From the NCBI GenBank assembly GCA_900239685.1, contig OENT01000372.1, positions 62,531 to 126,530 of the forward strand: 64,000 nucleotides of DNA, in the 5' to 3' direction. Below are positions 49,660 to 61,049 of the stretch, in pieces (the stretch's first letter is position 1; every line of letters starts with the position of its first letter). The position numbers were made by a program, and so were the translations under genes. The notes under the pieces were generated by a model that worked only from the letters and a program-made list of their open reading frames with translations, searched no databases and was not told the origin of the DNA. This DNA is from Rotaria macrura (lineage: Eukaryota > Rotifera > Eurotatoria > Philodinida > Philodinidae).

Positions 49660-52305
49660 GTTTCTTAAAGGAAATCTGTTCGAATGTGATTCAGATTCTT
49701 GAATGAATTGTGCGTGTATCTGAATATAGTGAGAGCGCGAGTTTTTTTTTGCATGAATATATAACAGGATGAACTAGATCCATTAGCATGAGGTGAACAT
49801 TTCTGCCGTCCAACACTCAGTACTATTGATAGTATCAGTGTTACTTCTCTGATTGTGATGTGTTATATGAGTGGATTCGGCAAGCACTGCTTTTGAAAAA
49901 TCATAGTCTTCGAAATTTTTGTGTTAAATGTATATCAAAATCAATGTTCATGAGAGATGTCTTCTTTTTATTTAAGTAGAGTTTCCGTTATTGATCTAAA
50001 ACGTCAATGCAGTCAAATGGATAACATGGCTGTCAATCATCAAGAAAGTGTGGGATTCAAATTGGAGAAAAGTTAAATACTAAAATTTTAAGTTCGTAAA
50101 TAGAAAGCCCTAAAAATATCAAAGAAGTAACCGATACTACCTTATTAGGCATGTGCAATGGGCGATGATTTAGTGTGAGCTCGCGTTGGCAATTCTTCAC
50201 AGAAATGAAAGAGAAAACAATTCTATGGTAGAACAAATTCCCTGCTCCATATACAAATAGTTCTCATTTCTTGAGAAGAAAAAAACATTTTCTTTTATTG
50301 TGGAACCAGTTCTATCATTCTTGGTCATTATCTAGATTTAAGCAGCTCATTTAGGTCCAACCATTGTAAGTTCCTTCAATAATCATGATTTTTCGTTAAA
50401 TTCGAAAAAAAAATCCTCATTTTAATAGGCTATTGTGCGACAAGCTCTCACTATTAATCGCCCAAATATATTGCAAGAGAATCAATGATTTTTGAGCGAT
50501 TTTAATGACACATAAGTACACACTATAATTAAAACAGCCCTTTTTTAATACGCATATAGCAAAAATGGTTTGTATTTTAGCATAACACCAGCAAAAGCAG
50601 GCTTCCTGATGATAGAAATGGAATATCATGGTTTCTGGCATTAAGAAAGACAGTAAAAGAGCATATCAATGAAAGGCAGAGTCTTCTTTTCCGATTCAGT
50701 TGTAACTTGCATAGATGAACGGAAATAGTTTGCGCGGCTCAACATTTGATCCACGTCTGTTTCATTATTAATGACACTAAATACGTCATCAACGTGTCTC
50801 TCGTAGAAGAACACAAGATAGTTCTCCCTGAAGTTCATCCATCATTAATTCTTCTCAAGACGATTTAGAAAGGTATCTGTTAGTAGAGGATGTGGGTGTG
50901 ATTGTTGGTATGACTGAACTTGTACGGGTGGCAACGGCCGCACCCAAACCATCTAGTACTCCTCTGCAACATCTTTATCCTTTATACGCATTCGATTAAT
51001 AATTCTTACCAGCTCAGCAAGTCTGATTCCAGATTCGTGAATTTCCAGCGGGAATCCTCTAGAAAAAACATCATTTTCTGGTTGAATGTGATAGGAACTA
51101 AAAAGTATGAATTATATGACCGAGTCGTGTTCTATGCTGTACCAGGTTACGATCGTTTATGATGAAAAATGGATGAATCCAGTCGTGTGATCTATTGGCC
51201 AGACTGCTTCTAAAACGTTTTTTTTATTAAGCGACATTTTTCGACAGGAAATCATCTTACCTCATTCATATGGGATTGATTATTCCAAGTTTTTCAATTT
51301 GAATGGAAAACAGAAAAGAAAACAATTAGCACAAGTTTTCACCCTAGCACTTTTGTCGTAAGTGTGAAAATGGCTCGCTATGCATTTGAACAGTTTTCTG
51401 TAATGTTTATTGACTTACAACATATTCTGTTTAGTAATTCTGCTTTTTTTCTATCGACATCGATGACACAAGTTGAAAAGTATTTTCTTCCGTTGTTATC
51501 TAACTGGATGTGTGGTCGCATTGAAAAGATGCTGTACACAAAGAATAATTCCAATCTCATTATCCTTTATTGATTAACAAAAGTGCGAAAAATGCTGCAA
51601 AAAGGGCTGTAAAACAGTGAAGGGAAGATTTTTTTAGAACTGTTCAATGCTGAACTATCATGTAAAAAATGAGTGAAAAATTTCTATATCTTGATTGATT
51701 TTTTTCTGGCTAATTATGGATTAAATTACATTTCCTTCTCTGTTATACATGGGTACCTTTCAATTAATGTGAGTCTATTGTTATGTACTGTTGGATTTTA
51801 ATCACACATGTAGTAGATAAGTACTGTTTTCGACATTCAAACACGAAACTCGATTATTTTCAGGCTTCCTTTTAATCTCTGATTTTTTCACATGAAGTTG
51901 TTATCGCAATATGTTTATATAACTTCTTAGTGACCATCCTCGTTCCTCCTTCTCGAGTATCTCTTGATGTTTCCTTTGTTCATGTCTTTGCATCTCTATG
52001 CTGCTCCCTCATATATATATATAAGCTTGCGTTGAGTGTGAAGCAGCTAAATAAGTACTATTGTTGAGGATCATGGCAAAGCACTCAATCCCGTTTGTCA
52101 TTACACTGACCATTGAGTTAGAGCCCAATCAATAAAATAAGATAGGAACTGATGTTTAAACTGTTTCAGCTAAGATTTTGCAATTACTTCATTATTCGAT
52201 TATTCCGATTTCTTTTTTTTACAACAATCAATTTTCTATCAAATTTTGCATCAAATTTAATTGAAATTTGATAAATTTAATCAGATGTTTAGCCTTTTCT
52301 TTTAA
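49660..52305. other. Intergenic stretch with a retroelement fossil
   Basis: Apart from the reverse transcriptase relic at 50417-50892 I see no gene. GTGGGTGTGATTG-like words occur near 50890-50945, and a short AT tract lies at 52010-52022. Confidence 0.5.
50417..50892 (-). pseudogene. Penelope-like reverse transcriptase fragment
   Basis: Read on the minus strand, three pieces in different frames add up to the catalytic part of a reverse transcriptase. First comes PLLTDTFLNRLE, with two stops after it. Then FYERHVDDVFSVI, carrying the catalytic VDD (YVDD in active copies), with LPFIDML about 40 residues later. Then a shifted piece IRKPAFAGVMLKY, the RKPT-type motif after the palm domain, and a last frame ending near NSLL. 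The spacing and motifs match Penelope-like elements such as Athena of bdelloids. The fragment covers only about 150 codons, is frameshifted at least twice and is dead. No endonuclease domain or terminal repeats are nearby. Confidence 0.65.
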
Positions 52306-53115
52306 ATGCGGAACTCACTCAATGAAACGGTTGGTGTTGACAACGATGGTATTCCTATTAATCTGGATATTGTCGATCTACCTAATAACACAGAAGATTT
52401 TCAATTGTTTTCGCTTAGTGTTTTAATTGGTGAGTCACTTGATACAATGAAACACTAGAAATGCCCCAAATTCTGAAGATGAATGTTTAATTTTACACTA
52501 TTATAAAGGAATGTCTTAAATTCATTCTTCTTGTAATCTCAGACCAACTTATCTATTAGATTGTAACCGAAATATATAGTTTGCGTTCTGTACGGCCTGT
52601 TTTCATTTTTTTGAAACGCATGCATCATTACATAAAACTCTTACCATCGAATATTCCACGATTTTCATGGATATCCTTGCTGATCGTGAGGCTTTACTTA
52701 AATCTACCCACGTAACAATGACAAATACCAAAAGCCAAGACGCAATATTTCATCTTTTCGACTTGGCACGAAACAAACGTCTGATCTCTCAAAAGAGTTT
52801 GCATCGTTTCTCTGGCATCAACTACTGACTATAATGCAGTCGAAGAGATACCAACTGATGAGCAAATACAAAATGAAATGCTTTTGATTATTGTGCTACA
52901 TATTATGCACACAATAAGGAAGAACTAAAAATTGTTCGGCGCATCAACACCTTTGATACGTACATCGATGCAGTTAGATATCCTATAGAGAGTCCGTGTT
53001 TACACAAACCTTTAAACAAAAATTCATGACGGGCAGACATTCGACTCCCTAGACTGAAAGGATACGGTCTAGGAACTGTAATTTTCTGTGTTTGGATTCA
53101 TAAAGATCTGACATA
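52306..53115 (+). pseudogene. Decayed gene, family unknown
   Basis: A good ATG exon (52306-52429; MRNSLNETVGVDNDGIPIN, then FQLFSLSVLIG) ends at a GTGAGT donor. Further on, coding-like pieces follow. An ATG frame at 52667-52828 reads MDILADREALLK to HRFSGINY. A piece reads EEIPTDEQIQNEML, and after a frame change ATYYAHNKEELKIVRRIN and IDAVRYPIES. A last piece reads LPRLKGYGLGTVIFCVWIHK (53045-53105) and also occurs, broken by a stop, at 35960-36030. No single splice model joins them without frameshifts. I cannot name the family. It may be a cellular gene relic or part of a transposon. Confidence 0.35.
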
Positions 53116-53614
53116 ATCACAGCAATGTTTATGAAACTTGGGCATTTTAGTGCAAGCAGAGAGTAAATTTCAAATTTTAAAAACCTTTCTATCATAGTAC
53201 TAGATATCTTTCAAAACCAATGTAAAAATCTCCATTTTATGTCATCTTTCAATGATTTCTATCAAGAACTGTGTTCGTGGGATTTAGGGTAATACAGCTC
53301 AAATCAAGAATTTGTGAAAAGGGTATGACTGTGGGTGAAGATTAGTGAGGTTATAGAAAATACCCACACATATACAACATATACCGACATCTTTGATGAC
53401 TGGCTCTTGCTGAAGATTTTAAAAAGAGAAACTCGACAGCATCCTGTAGGCTTCAGTCTTGGTATGAAAGAAAAAGACTTTCATGCAACACGACGGTGAT
53501 GCTTCACTTTCGAAAGTGTAGGATACTTAAGCATGTTCTCGTCTTAGTGCAGATGGCTGAATGTGACTTACACACTAGCATATTATTTATTGATTTATAG
53601 TCTAATTTTTTTCC

Positions 53615-53671
53615 TTATAGATTTTCAGGATGACGCATAGTTAAATGGAGCATGCTATCAGGTATGATCTT
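53615..53671 (-). other. Original 3' end of the glycosyltransferase-like gene, cut off
   Basis: Beyond the transposon the gene frame resumes exactly. Joining the codons before the insertion to those after it, with one 8-bp target copy removed, keeps the frame for about 18 more codons (KKIIPDSMLHLTMRHPENL) to a TAA at 53615-53617. This piece is now separated from its gene by 543 bp. Confidence 0.7.
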
Positions 53672-53679
53672 CTTTGAAG

Positions 53680-54222
53680 CAGGGGTGGTACTTTACTTTT
53701 ACTTTACAAAAGTAAAGTAAATAAGTTATTTACTATTTACTTTCGTAAAGTAAATAAACTATTTACTATTTACTTGAGTAAAGTAAATAAATTATTTACT
53801 ATTTACTTTTGTAAAGTAAATAAAACTATTTACTATTTACTTTTGTAAAGTAAATAAAACTATTTACTTTTACTTAGTAAAGTAAATAGTAAATAATTTT
53901 TAATTGGCGCAAGTCTTATGAAAATTTGAAAAAAAAATTTATTTACTTCTATAAAAGTAAATAGTTTATTTACTTTACAAAAGTAAATAGTAAATAGTAT
54001 ATTTACTTTTACAAAAGTAAATAGTAAATAGTTTATTTACTTTTACAAAAGTAAATAGTAAATAGTTTATTTACTTTTACAAAAGTAAATAGTAAATAGT
54101 TTATTTACTTTACTAAAGTAAATAGTAAATAGTTTATTTACTTTTACTAAAGTAAATAGTAAATAGTTTATTTACTTTACTGATTTACTTTTTGAAAAAG
54201 TAAAGTAAATGTACCACCCCTG
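53680..54222. mobile_element. hAT-like fold-back element, TTTACTTT words, 543 bp
   Basis: Perfect ends CAGGGGTGGTAC on both sides (inverted). Perfect 8-bp target duplication CTTTGAAG at 53672-53679 and 54223-54230. The two arms are tandem TTTACTTTxGTAAAGTAAATA and AGTAAATAGTTTATTTAC words in opposed orientation around a short unique centre (about 53900-53932). An 8-bp duplication and CAGGG ends are hallmarks of hAT transposons. There is no coding capacity, so it must have been moved by a transposase made elsewhere. It is inserted in the last exon of the minus-strand gene. Perfect TSDs suggest a young insertion. Confidence 0.9.
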
Positions 54223-55193
54223 CTTTGAAGGCATCATGCGATGTCTCACTTGGCTAGAATGAAAATGCCAAATATGTAACGATTTGCATACATTGCGCAC
54301 TATGTATTTGCTTTGAATAAGTTCATAAACTATTTTCATTTCAGCATTCCAAGTACCCATTTCATAACGAAGCTGATGAGATATGTTCGGTGGAAGGGGT
54401 GGACGAAATATGAGTGCATCATGACTTCCTACGTATTTGGCGGAACAATGATGAACAATTGAATTGATTCTCGGATCAATTTCAAATCTCGATAAATAAA
54501 AAGCAGTTCTAGAATCGACCATCGGAGCTTTCTGTAAAACTGTTAAACTTTGATCGAAGAAAATATCAAGATTTAGGAGAACGGCATAACCTGAATGAAT
54601 ATTTTCATTTGCGTAATCGAGGCCTTGTCCGATAGTCAGACGCTTGAATGATGAGTCTTTCAACGAACTTATAACTAGCTTTGACTTGAGAAGTGCCATA
54701 GGAAAGTTTCGTTTACTGTTCACATCGTTTTCAACCGTGCATGGCACACCATATGGCTGCAGAAAATGAATTTTCGTTATTGCGTCATTTATCACGTTCA
54801 TATACAAGACCATGATGAGCTCTGTTCGCCGAATCAAGTTTGGATCTTGATACCACTGCGAAATTAAATGAATAGGGTGTCGATAGTTTCCATCGTTTCT
54901 TGGGACTTGTTTCCAATCTGTGATATTCATAAAATCAATCACTGTAAAGCACTTTGAATTATTACCAAACGACGAGCAAATTTTTTCTGATAAAAACTGC
55001 ACATTTTCGGTTCGATCTGCAATAGAGAATAATGAAAAACTGCGACGAACAATATTCACTTACTGTAATTGAATGAGGAGTTTATTCTGACGCTATTTAA
55101 AATGGAAAATATGGTTCTCATGTACAAGATCATGATTAATCCAATTAGCAATCCAACGATATACCTGATGATATGCGACCGTGAATATAACAT
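54172..55193 (-). CDS. Type II membrane glycosyltransferase-like protein, 3' end altered by transposon
   Basis: Two exons, 55193-55064 and 55016-54172, with a 47-bp GT-AG intron; 324 residues. The first exon starts MLYSRSHIIRY and gives a single helix (about 8-25), the signal anchor typical of Golgi glycosyltransferases. The lumenal part has LLNLDIFFD (a DxD-like strand as in GT-A folds). Near the C-terminus come YVGSHDALIFRPPLPP, a MGTWNAEMK helix and VCKSLHIWHFHSS. This series resembles a group of uncharacterised nucleotide-sugar transferases in which the segment after the catalytic strand reads SxDxxxF, G..N and HxHxS. No donor or acceptor can be named. The final 15 residues and the stop codon come from the transposon at 53680-54222, which replaced the original ending of about 18 residues. 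The core domain is intact, so the protein may still fold. Confidence 0.65.
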
Positions 55194-55393
55194 CTACAGA
55201 AAAGAATTATATAGCATAGATTTGCATTAAGAAGTTCCAGATGTGGATATCAATGTAGATAAGGATCAGGAGGTATTTTATGTAAAGAGGAAGATCTTAT
55301 GACATAAGTGTGTTCGTTTTCGTCTTCTCTTGTAAAATTGTATTCAGCCATCGATGTTCTGTCTATTCTCACTGTGATAATTTTCTTCGAAGT

Positions 55394-55730
55394 ACCCGTG
55401 TAATCTCGAAATGCGTTTTAGATTTAGTTAGATGCGTTTAAGTTGCGAGTTTTGGCGTCCTCGTGCGTTTAGGTATTGAGTGATGATAAAAACGCGGATA
55501 AAGGCGTTTGTAATTATCTTTGTAAACGTGTTTAAAGAACGTTGAGGGTTTTTTAGCACTAATCAGAGCAAACGCATACAAACGCGTTTAAATTCTTATT
55601 TTAAAACACGTGTGAACGAATTCTGTCCTTTCTTGCTTTAGATAGTGTACCATGATGGAAACGCAATTTATTTGCTATCCAATAAACGCCTTATACTCGA
55701 CGAAGTGGATAAAGCGCGTTTCATTGAGGT
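55394..55730. repeat. Relic AAACGCGTTT word array
   Basis: Words AAACGC, GCGTTTA and CAAACGCGTTT are scattered at lower density than in 45622-47491. The left edge ACCCGTGTAATC resembles that element's CCCATGTA end. An old copy of the same family, without clear right end. Confidence 0.5.
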
Positions 55731-55833
55731 ATGAGGGAGTTCTTGATATACTGAAAACGTGCTTTATTACTCTGATTTCCGGAACACAACTAAATTCATA
55801 GTTAAATAGTCGGTGCTGTCAATGAAGAGGGGT

Positions 55834-55963
55834 CAGACATGTACCAAATCTAATACTTTTGTTTTTGAGATTTTCGTTTTCATTTTGAAGTACGTTGAAA
55901 AAGATTGTATTTCAAAACTAAAACCAAAGCTTCAAAACCAGTTTTGATTTTAGTGCATGCCTA
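55834..55963. mobile_element. Small CAAAAC-word element, 130 bp
   Basis: Ends CAGACATGTACCAAAT and inverted TAGGCATGCACTAAAAT. Words TTCAAAAC and AAAACC fill the interior. The ends resemble those of the 290-bp element at 12773 (TAGGTATGMACC), so both may belong to one hAT-like lineage. Target duplication unclear. Confidence 0.5.
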
Positions 55964-58194
55964 ACAATGATAGCTATCGGCAACTACATTTATACAAAAA
56001 TAGGCTTGAGTACAACAGAGTTTGTTCTAGTTAAAACGCCACATTGCGCTTTGAAAAAAGTATTTGTGCTATATTTCGTCTTTGGAAACTGTTAATCAGC
56101 GGTAAAAATTTCCCTTATTGCTTTCGTAAAGTTAGAAAGAAGGACATTAATATGCATATAACTTTGATTTAAAAGACATAGGAGTAGTGTAAATTTCGAT
56201 AGTTCTTATGCATATTTCATTATGTTAACGGTTTAGCTTTTTTCGAACGAATGTACGATAAAATCAGTGTTAATGATTTGTATTGATCGAAAAAAACAAT
56301 TGAAAGATATTCCTCTTTCAATTCGAGTAAGACTTTCTATCTTTTTTTCATCTATAGCAAGATTCTTGACTAAATTTCAAGACTAAAGAGAATCTGGATC
56401 GATTTCTCAGCAAAAAACGAATCTGGAAAGAATAGAGACAAGAATATCGACTTGATTAGAATGAGAATTTTCTTTTCTTTCGACATATATATACTCAGAA
56501 TGTATTTTCTGATCTTATGTTAACTGAATAAGAGTAAATCCTTGATAGAGAATGACAACGACGTTTCTATAGAATTTTTTATAAAGTGTATTTTTGTATA
56601 TTGATTAAAAATGCTTCTACTCTAATCACAAGATAGTCAATAGCTTTTAGAATGAAGCGCGCTCTACCAAATATACTATCCGTTTCCTTCTCACATGCCA
56701 CTGAAGAGCCTCGGAGTCTATTCTATTTTAAATATCGAATTCTAAAATATCAGTCACTTTAAAAAGTATCATCTCATCTAAAGCGTCGCATTTTGAAAAA
56801 CTAGTTTTTGATTTTTAATTGTTTTGAGTTCTGCCTTTTCGAGACTATGACCTTGTAGACTAAGAAATTGTCTACAAAAAAATTAGAGAGGAAAAAAAAC
56901 TATTCCAAAATGCCTGTCTGAGAATTGCATATTATATGTGGTCTCATGATCAAATCCTGAGAATTTATTTTGAGAGTATTGAATTCTTGTTCTATCGAGC
57001 TAGTTTCGATTGTTTTCAGTTACAGCTAAATGTTCTAAACATAAATAAATTTAGTCACTCAGACTTTTGAAACCAGGTGGTTTTGATACTCATCAGAGAT
57101 TTACTCTTACTAAATAAACTTTCGATCAGACGAAAAATTCTGAATATGTATGTATTTAAAAAGAACATAAAATTCTTATTCTAGCTGATTCATTTTTTTT
57201 TATCTTCTACAACCCAATAGCGAAAGAAAATTGAACACATATTTTGTGAAAAGACTGTAAACAGCAAACGAGTTAACCGCGGAGTTGTGCTCCTCTACCT
57301 GTACGACAGCAGTATTGTAGGATGTAATTCTGACCGAGAGGCCGTTCCTATTCATATGTAAAGATGAATGAAATGGGACATATTTAAACTCGATTAGTTT
57401 CAAGTTTATTCTTGGTCTTCTCTTATGTATCATAGCCGAATCTCTTTTATGTGTATTTCAACACACTGCTCGACAGAATATTTGAAGTTTGATTATGCTC
57501 CTAAAACTAAGGCTTTTTTACCGTTAAATCGGTTTTTGATTAGACCTTTACAGTTTGAATGAGAAGAATTAAGGTATAGTTAGTATGAGATTGCACATGT
57601 TGACACTGAGAAGACTCATGTCTATTTATATGATTATTGTTTTTGTATTTGCTATTCATTTACAGTATTTGTACGATAAATTTGTGGAAGTTTGAATTCC
57701 ATATAACAAATTACAGTTTCTACCTACGAACATTGAAATGTTGCGTTGTATACTATAGAAATAAATTTATTTTTATTTGTTAAAATAATAAACTTATATT
57801 CAGAATGAATGATCAATTTTAAATGAGAATTCTACTGTTAATAATTGATAGAATGTATGAAGACAACGATTGGCTGGCTTTTATTTATTAACGAAGCAAA
57901 TTATGTTTAAACTTAGAATTTTGTTTGTCTTTCATCTATTGCTTATTTTGATCTCAATATTATATTAGAACCCACCGTCAGTCTTTTACTTGAGACAGAT
58001 TTATAGCTGATATGTAGAATCGGGTATAATCATCACTCATTTTGTTCGTAGTGATGTTCGACAATATCCTTTTTCTGTCTCTTTCTTATGTTCTACAAGA
58101 ATTTTTAACAGCCAACGCAAGAGAAATGGTCCTCTAACATTATATTTGACTTTTATTTTCGTTCAATTTAAAATATGGATCTAATTTTTCTTAG

Positions 58195-58440
58195 AATACT
58201 CCTGTGAAAACGAAACGCACATTTGGATGCGTCTAAATCCGTTTATAAGAGCATATTGATGCTTTTTAATGAAAACGTCAGGAGTGTAGACATCGCGTGA
58301 ATACAACTGGATGGATTTACTTCTAGAAAATCGTTGAGATGCATTCGAAACAAGAACGCGTTTAGTCTCTACCTTTAAAACGCATCTAGCCGCATCTGAC
58401 AATACGTTGCTGGAAGAAAATACGTTTAGTTTCGTATTGA
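58195..58440. repeat. Relic AAACGC word array
   Basis: Scattered GAAACGC, AACGCGTTTAG and AAAACGCATCT words, more decayed than at 45622-47491. It abuts the fold-back element at 58449. No ends recognised. Confidence 0.45.
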
Positions 58441-58448
58441 TAGACATA

Positions 58449-58753
58449 CTCTCTAAAAAATAACCGTTTCCCAGAAAACCAACGCAAAAAGGTTTGCGAG
58501 GCTCGGAAACCCTTTTCTTAGTCTCGGGAACTTTTTCAAGGGTTTCCGAAAGCTCGGAAACCCATTTTTTACCATCAGAAACTCTTAAAAGGTTTCCGAT
58601 NATCGGAAACCTTTTAAGAGTTTCTGATGGTAAAAAATGGGTTTCCGAGCTTTCGGAAACCCTTGAAAAAGTTCCCGAGACTAAGAAAAGGGTTTCCGAG
58701 CCTCGCAAACCTTTTTGCGTTGGTTTTCTGGGAAACGGTTATTTTTTAGAGAG
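58449..58753. mobile_element. Perfect fold-back element, GGAAACCC words, with N at its centre
   Basis: Two exactly identical 152-bp arms (58449-58600 and 58602-58753) flank a single unknown base. Ends read CTCTCTAAAAAATAACCGT, flanked by TA on both sides. They match the ends of 41596-41962 (CACTGTAAAAAATAATCGT) at most positions. Words GGAAACCCTT and CGGAAACC fill the arms. Perfect identity means a very young insertion, or the second arm was created during assembly by reading back through a hairpin. The open frames on both strands here are products of the symmetry. Confidence 0.7.
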
Positions 58754-58801
58754 TATTAGGATTAAATGCTAATTCGTAAACAAATTAGAAAATAGGTTTC
58801 T

Positions 58802-58900
58802 CCCGTCGGATCCGTTAGTGGTTCCACAACCCGGATTCCCATATGATTTCATCTGATTGTAGGATCCGATCAGATTCAGTATCGGATTCTTTCACCTGGG
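58802..58900. mobile_element. Small GGATCCGAT-word element
   Basis: Words GGATCCG, ATCCGATC and TATCGGATTC in both orientations between CCCGTCGGATCC and CCTGGG. It uses the same word as 26895-27005. Ends are imprecise. Confidence 0.4.
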
Positions 58901-59998
58901 CAGTAGCGATTGCATAATTTAATGACTACTTCGTCAATGTTAGTGCATTACATGGAGGGTGATATTATATAAAACAAACCATGTTGATGGATGCAAAATT
59001 TATGAAAACATTCAGTGCAATCCATTTTTTCCATGATATTGTAATTCTGGTTAGCTAGTTGGTAAAACTTAATGATTTGATTTTCGTCACAACCTTTCTT
59101 GTCATTTATGGTTTCCTTAGCAAGACGGTTGGCAACAAAAATTCTTTATAATCATTTTATAATTTGAGAATGTACATGTTACTCATTTTATTAAGATACA
59201 AACATGATTACTGTTGAGTTTTATCATAACACGGATTGGTTCACGCTTTTATAATAATATTTGAAAGTAAACGAATCATTCATTATTTGTCTTTTCGAGT
59301 TAAAGATTTTCTTTCTGTGACAATCTAATGTATTATTTAAAAAATTAGAAACTACAACTCCTGATGATAAAACTAAGTAAGAATATAGCATTTAACGTCT
59401 CACTATAACTTGGATTCTTGGTTTAATAATGTCGATCTTCACCTATTTTACAATATATATTTTGTTTCACTGAATGCTCTATGTGGCAAGCCATACGCAT
59501 CCGTCTACATGAGTAATTATTCATTATAACACTGCGTATTTTTGATCCACATTCCACGAAAAAACTATCTTCGTTAATTCTTAATGAGCTTCCTTGCTCT
59601 ATCAGAAAAAATGGTTCAGAATTATACGACTGTAGTTACATTTATTATCTTATTTACTAATTTAGTAAATGCGATGCGAAGCACAGCATTTGTGTAGACA
59701 TGCGCGAGTTTTTTTCTTTTTCCGGTGCGAAGCGCTGTACAGCGTTTGGTCGTGGTCGCCGCCATCTTTTTTTCTTTCACGACCTACGCATCCAAGCTCC
59801 ATATTTTGAGGTACGATGATCTCAAGAATGACAAATCATCCGATGCTCGTTCGAACGTCATAGGAATTATTGAGATCCGAATATGTACCAAATTTTCTCC
59901 GATCTCCACTATCACCTTTAGTTCATAGATGTCACAATACCGTTACACTGGGTATCGAGATTTCGACGTCATAATACCCATAGACTTCATTCAAACGC

Positions 59999-60165
59999 AT
60001 TACCCCTAGGGTATCCGAACACGTTACCCTAACATATAACTATATGTTGAAAGTTGAGGAATTTGAGTTGTTTTGGTGTATTACCCCTAGGGTATCCAAA
60101 CACGTTACCCTAATATATAACTACATGTTAAAAGTTTAGGAATTTGAGTTGTTTTGGTGCATTTT
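59999..60165 (+). repeat. Left 81-bp tandem array, two units
   Basis: Units start with ATTACCCCTAGGGTATCC at 59999 and 60080, exactly 81 bases apart. Confidence 0.9.
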
Positions 60166-61049
60166 GCCACTGGTCACGATAGGTTTATTGAAAAAAGATT
60201 AATTGTTGGTAGGGAAGGGGTCATGTGGATAGTAGATATAATGCAAAATATTGGTTGTCGGTGAATTCTTCGAGCAATGGAAGAGGGTTAGGCTCAAGGA
60301 ATGTCTTGAAAGTAAGTATTTGTATTCTTAAAACCTTAAGATTTCCTCTGGAATTTATTAGGAACTCTGAATGCTGGTATGGATGGGCATATAAAATTTA
60401 TAGTTAACCAGTGGGAAATGGCTTCTGAATTCGCTTTGAACAAGTAAGGCAGTCTCTCAGCATTTTTTGATAATGAAGTCTGTGGAAGTCGTTAACGAAT
60501 CAAACATTATGAACAATGTTGCTGTCGGTTTACTTTTTCAAGCCTGCCCCGTGCGCATCTTTCACCCTTCAATCGACGAACGTCTGGCATGTCAGTTTTG
60601 ACCCTAACCTTACAGTTCTCATTTTACTGATATGTTGCTGCGCTTTTGTAGAATGACGATGGGCCTATCATTTTGCATGAAACAATCCCTACCTGTCACG
60701 ATGCCTATGTTATGCTTACAAAGTTATCGATAGGGTCCTCTCCATCATGAAGCGACTAACTAAAAGCAAATTATGATCGTCCATAAAAGATTAAAGATAT
60801 CACTCAATGCTGGAACAACTGGGCTCTCAGCTAATAACACAACCAATACTAGAATGGTCCAATGAAACTATGCACGTGACTAAAACAAAGCTGGTCTTCT
60901 TTTATAATACAAACAGCATATGTCCTGCGAAAAACTCAAACAAATAGTACAAATGCTAAAAAACCTACAATAATATACTCGTAATTTACCAAATCGGACC
61001 ATAAACAAATGAACACTTACATCACAGTGAATCCGACTTTGTATATCCT

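Larger units (their letters stand above)
55194..59689. other. Gene-free stretch with element relics
   Basis: No gene supported. Holds AAACGC-word relics (55394-55730, 58195-58440), a small CAAAAC-word element (55834-55963), the perfect fold-back at 58449-58753 and a TCCGAT-word element (58802-58900). The stretch 55970-58190 shows nothing I can interpret. Confidence 0.5.

Noticed and set aside
50148-50165. TAGGCATGTGCA, similar to the YAGRYATGYACC ends
   Set aside because: No partner end identified.
58181-58772. Two open frames on opposite strands giving the same peptide
   Set aside because: They are the translation of a perfect inverted repeat; no protein motif, and one runs through an N.
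59725-59928. 67-codon frame with a signal-peptide-like start
   Set aside because: Lies in the duplicated repeat; the frame is not kept in the other modules.
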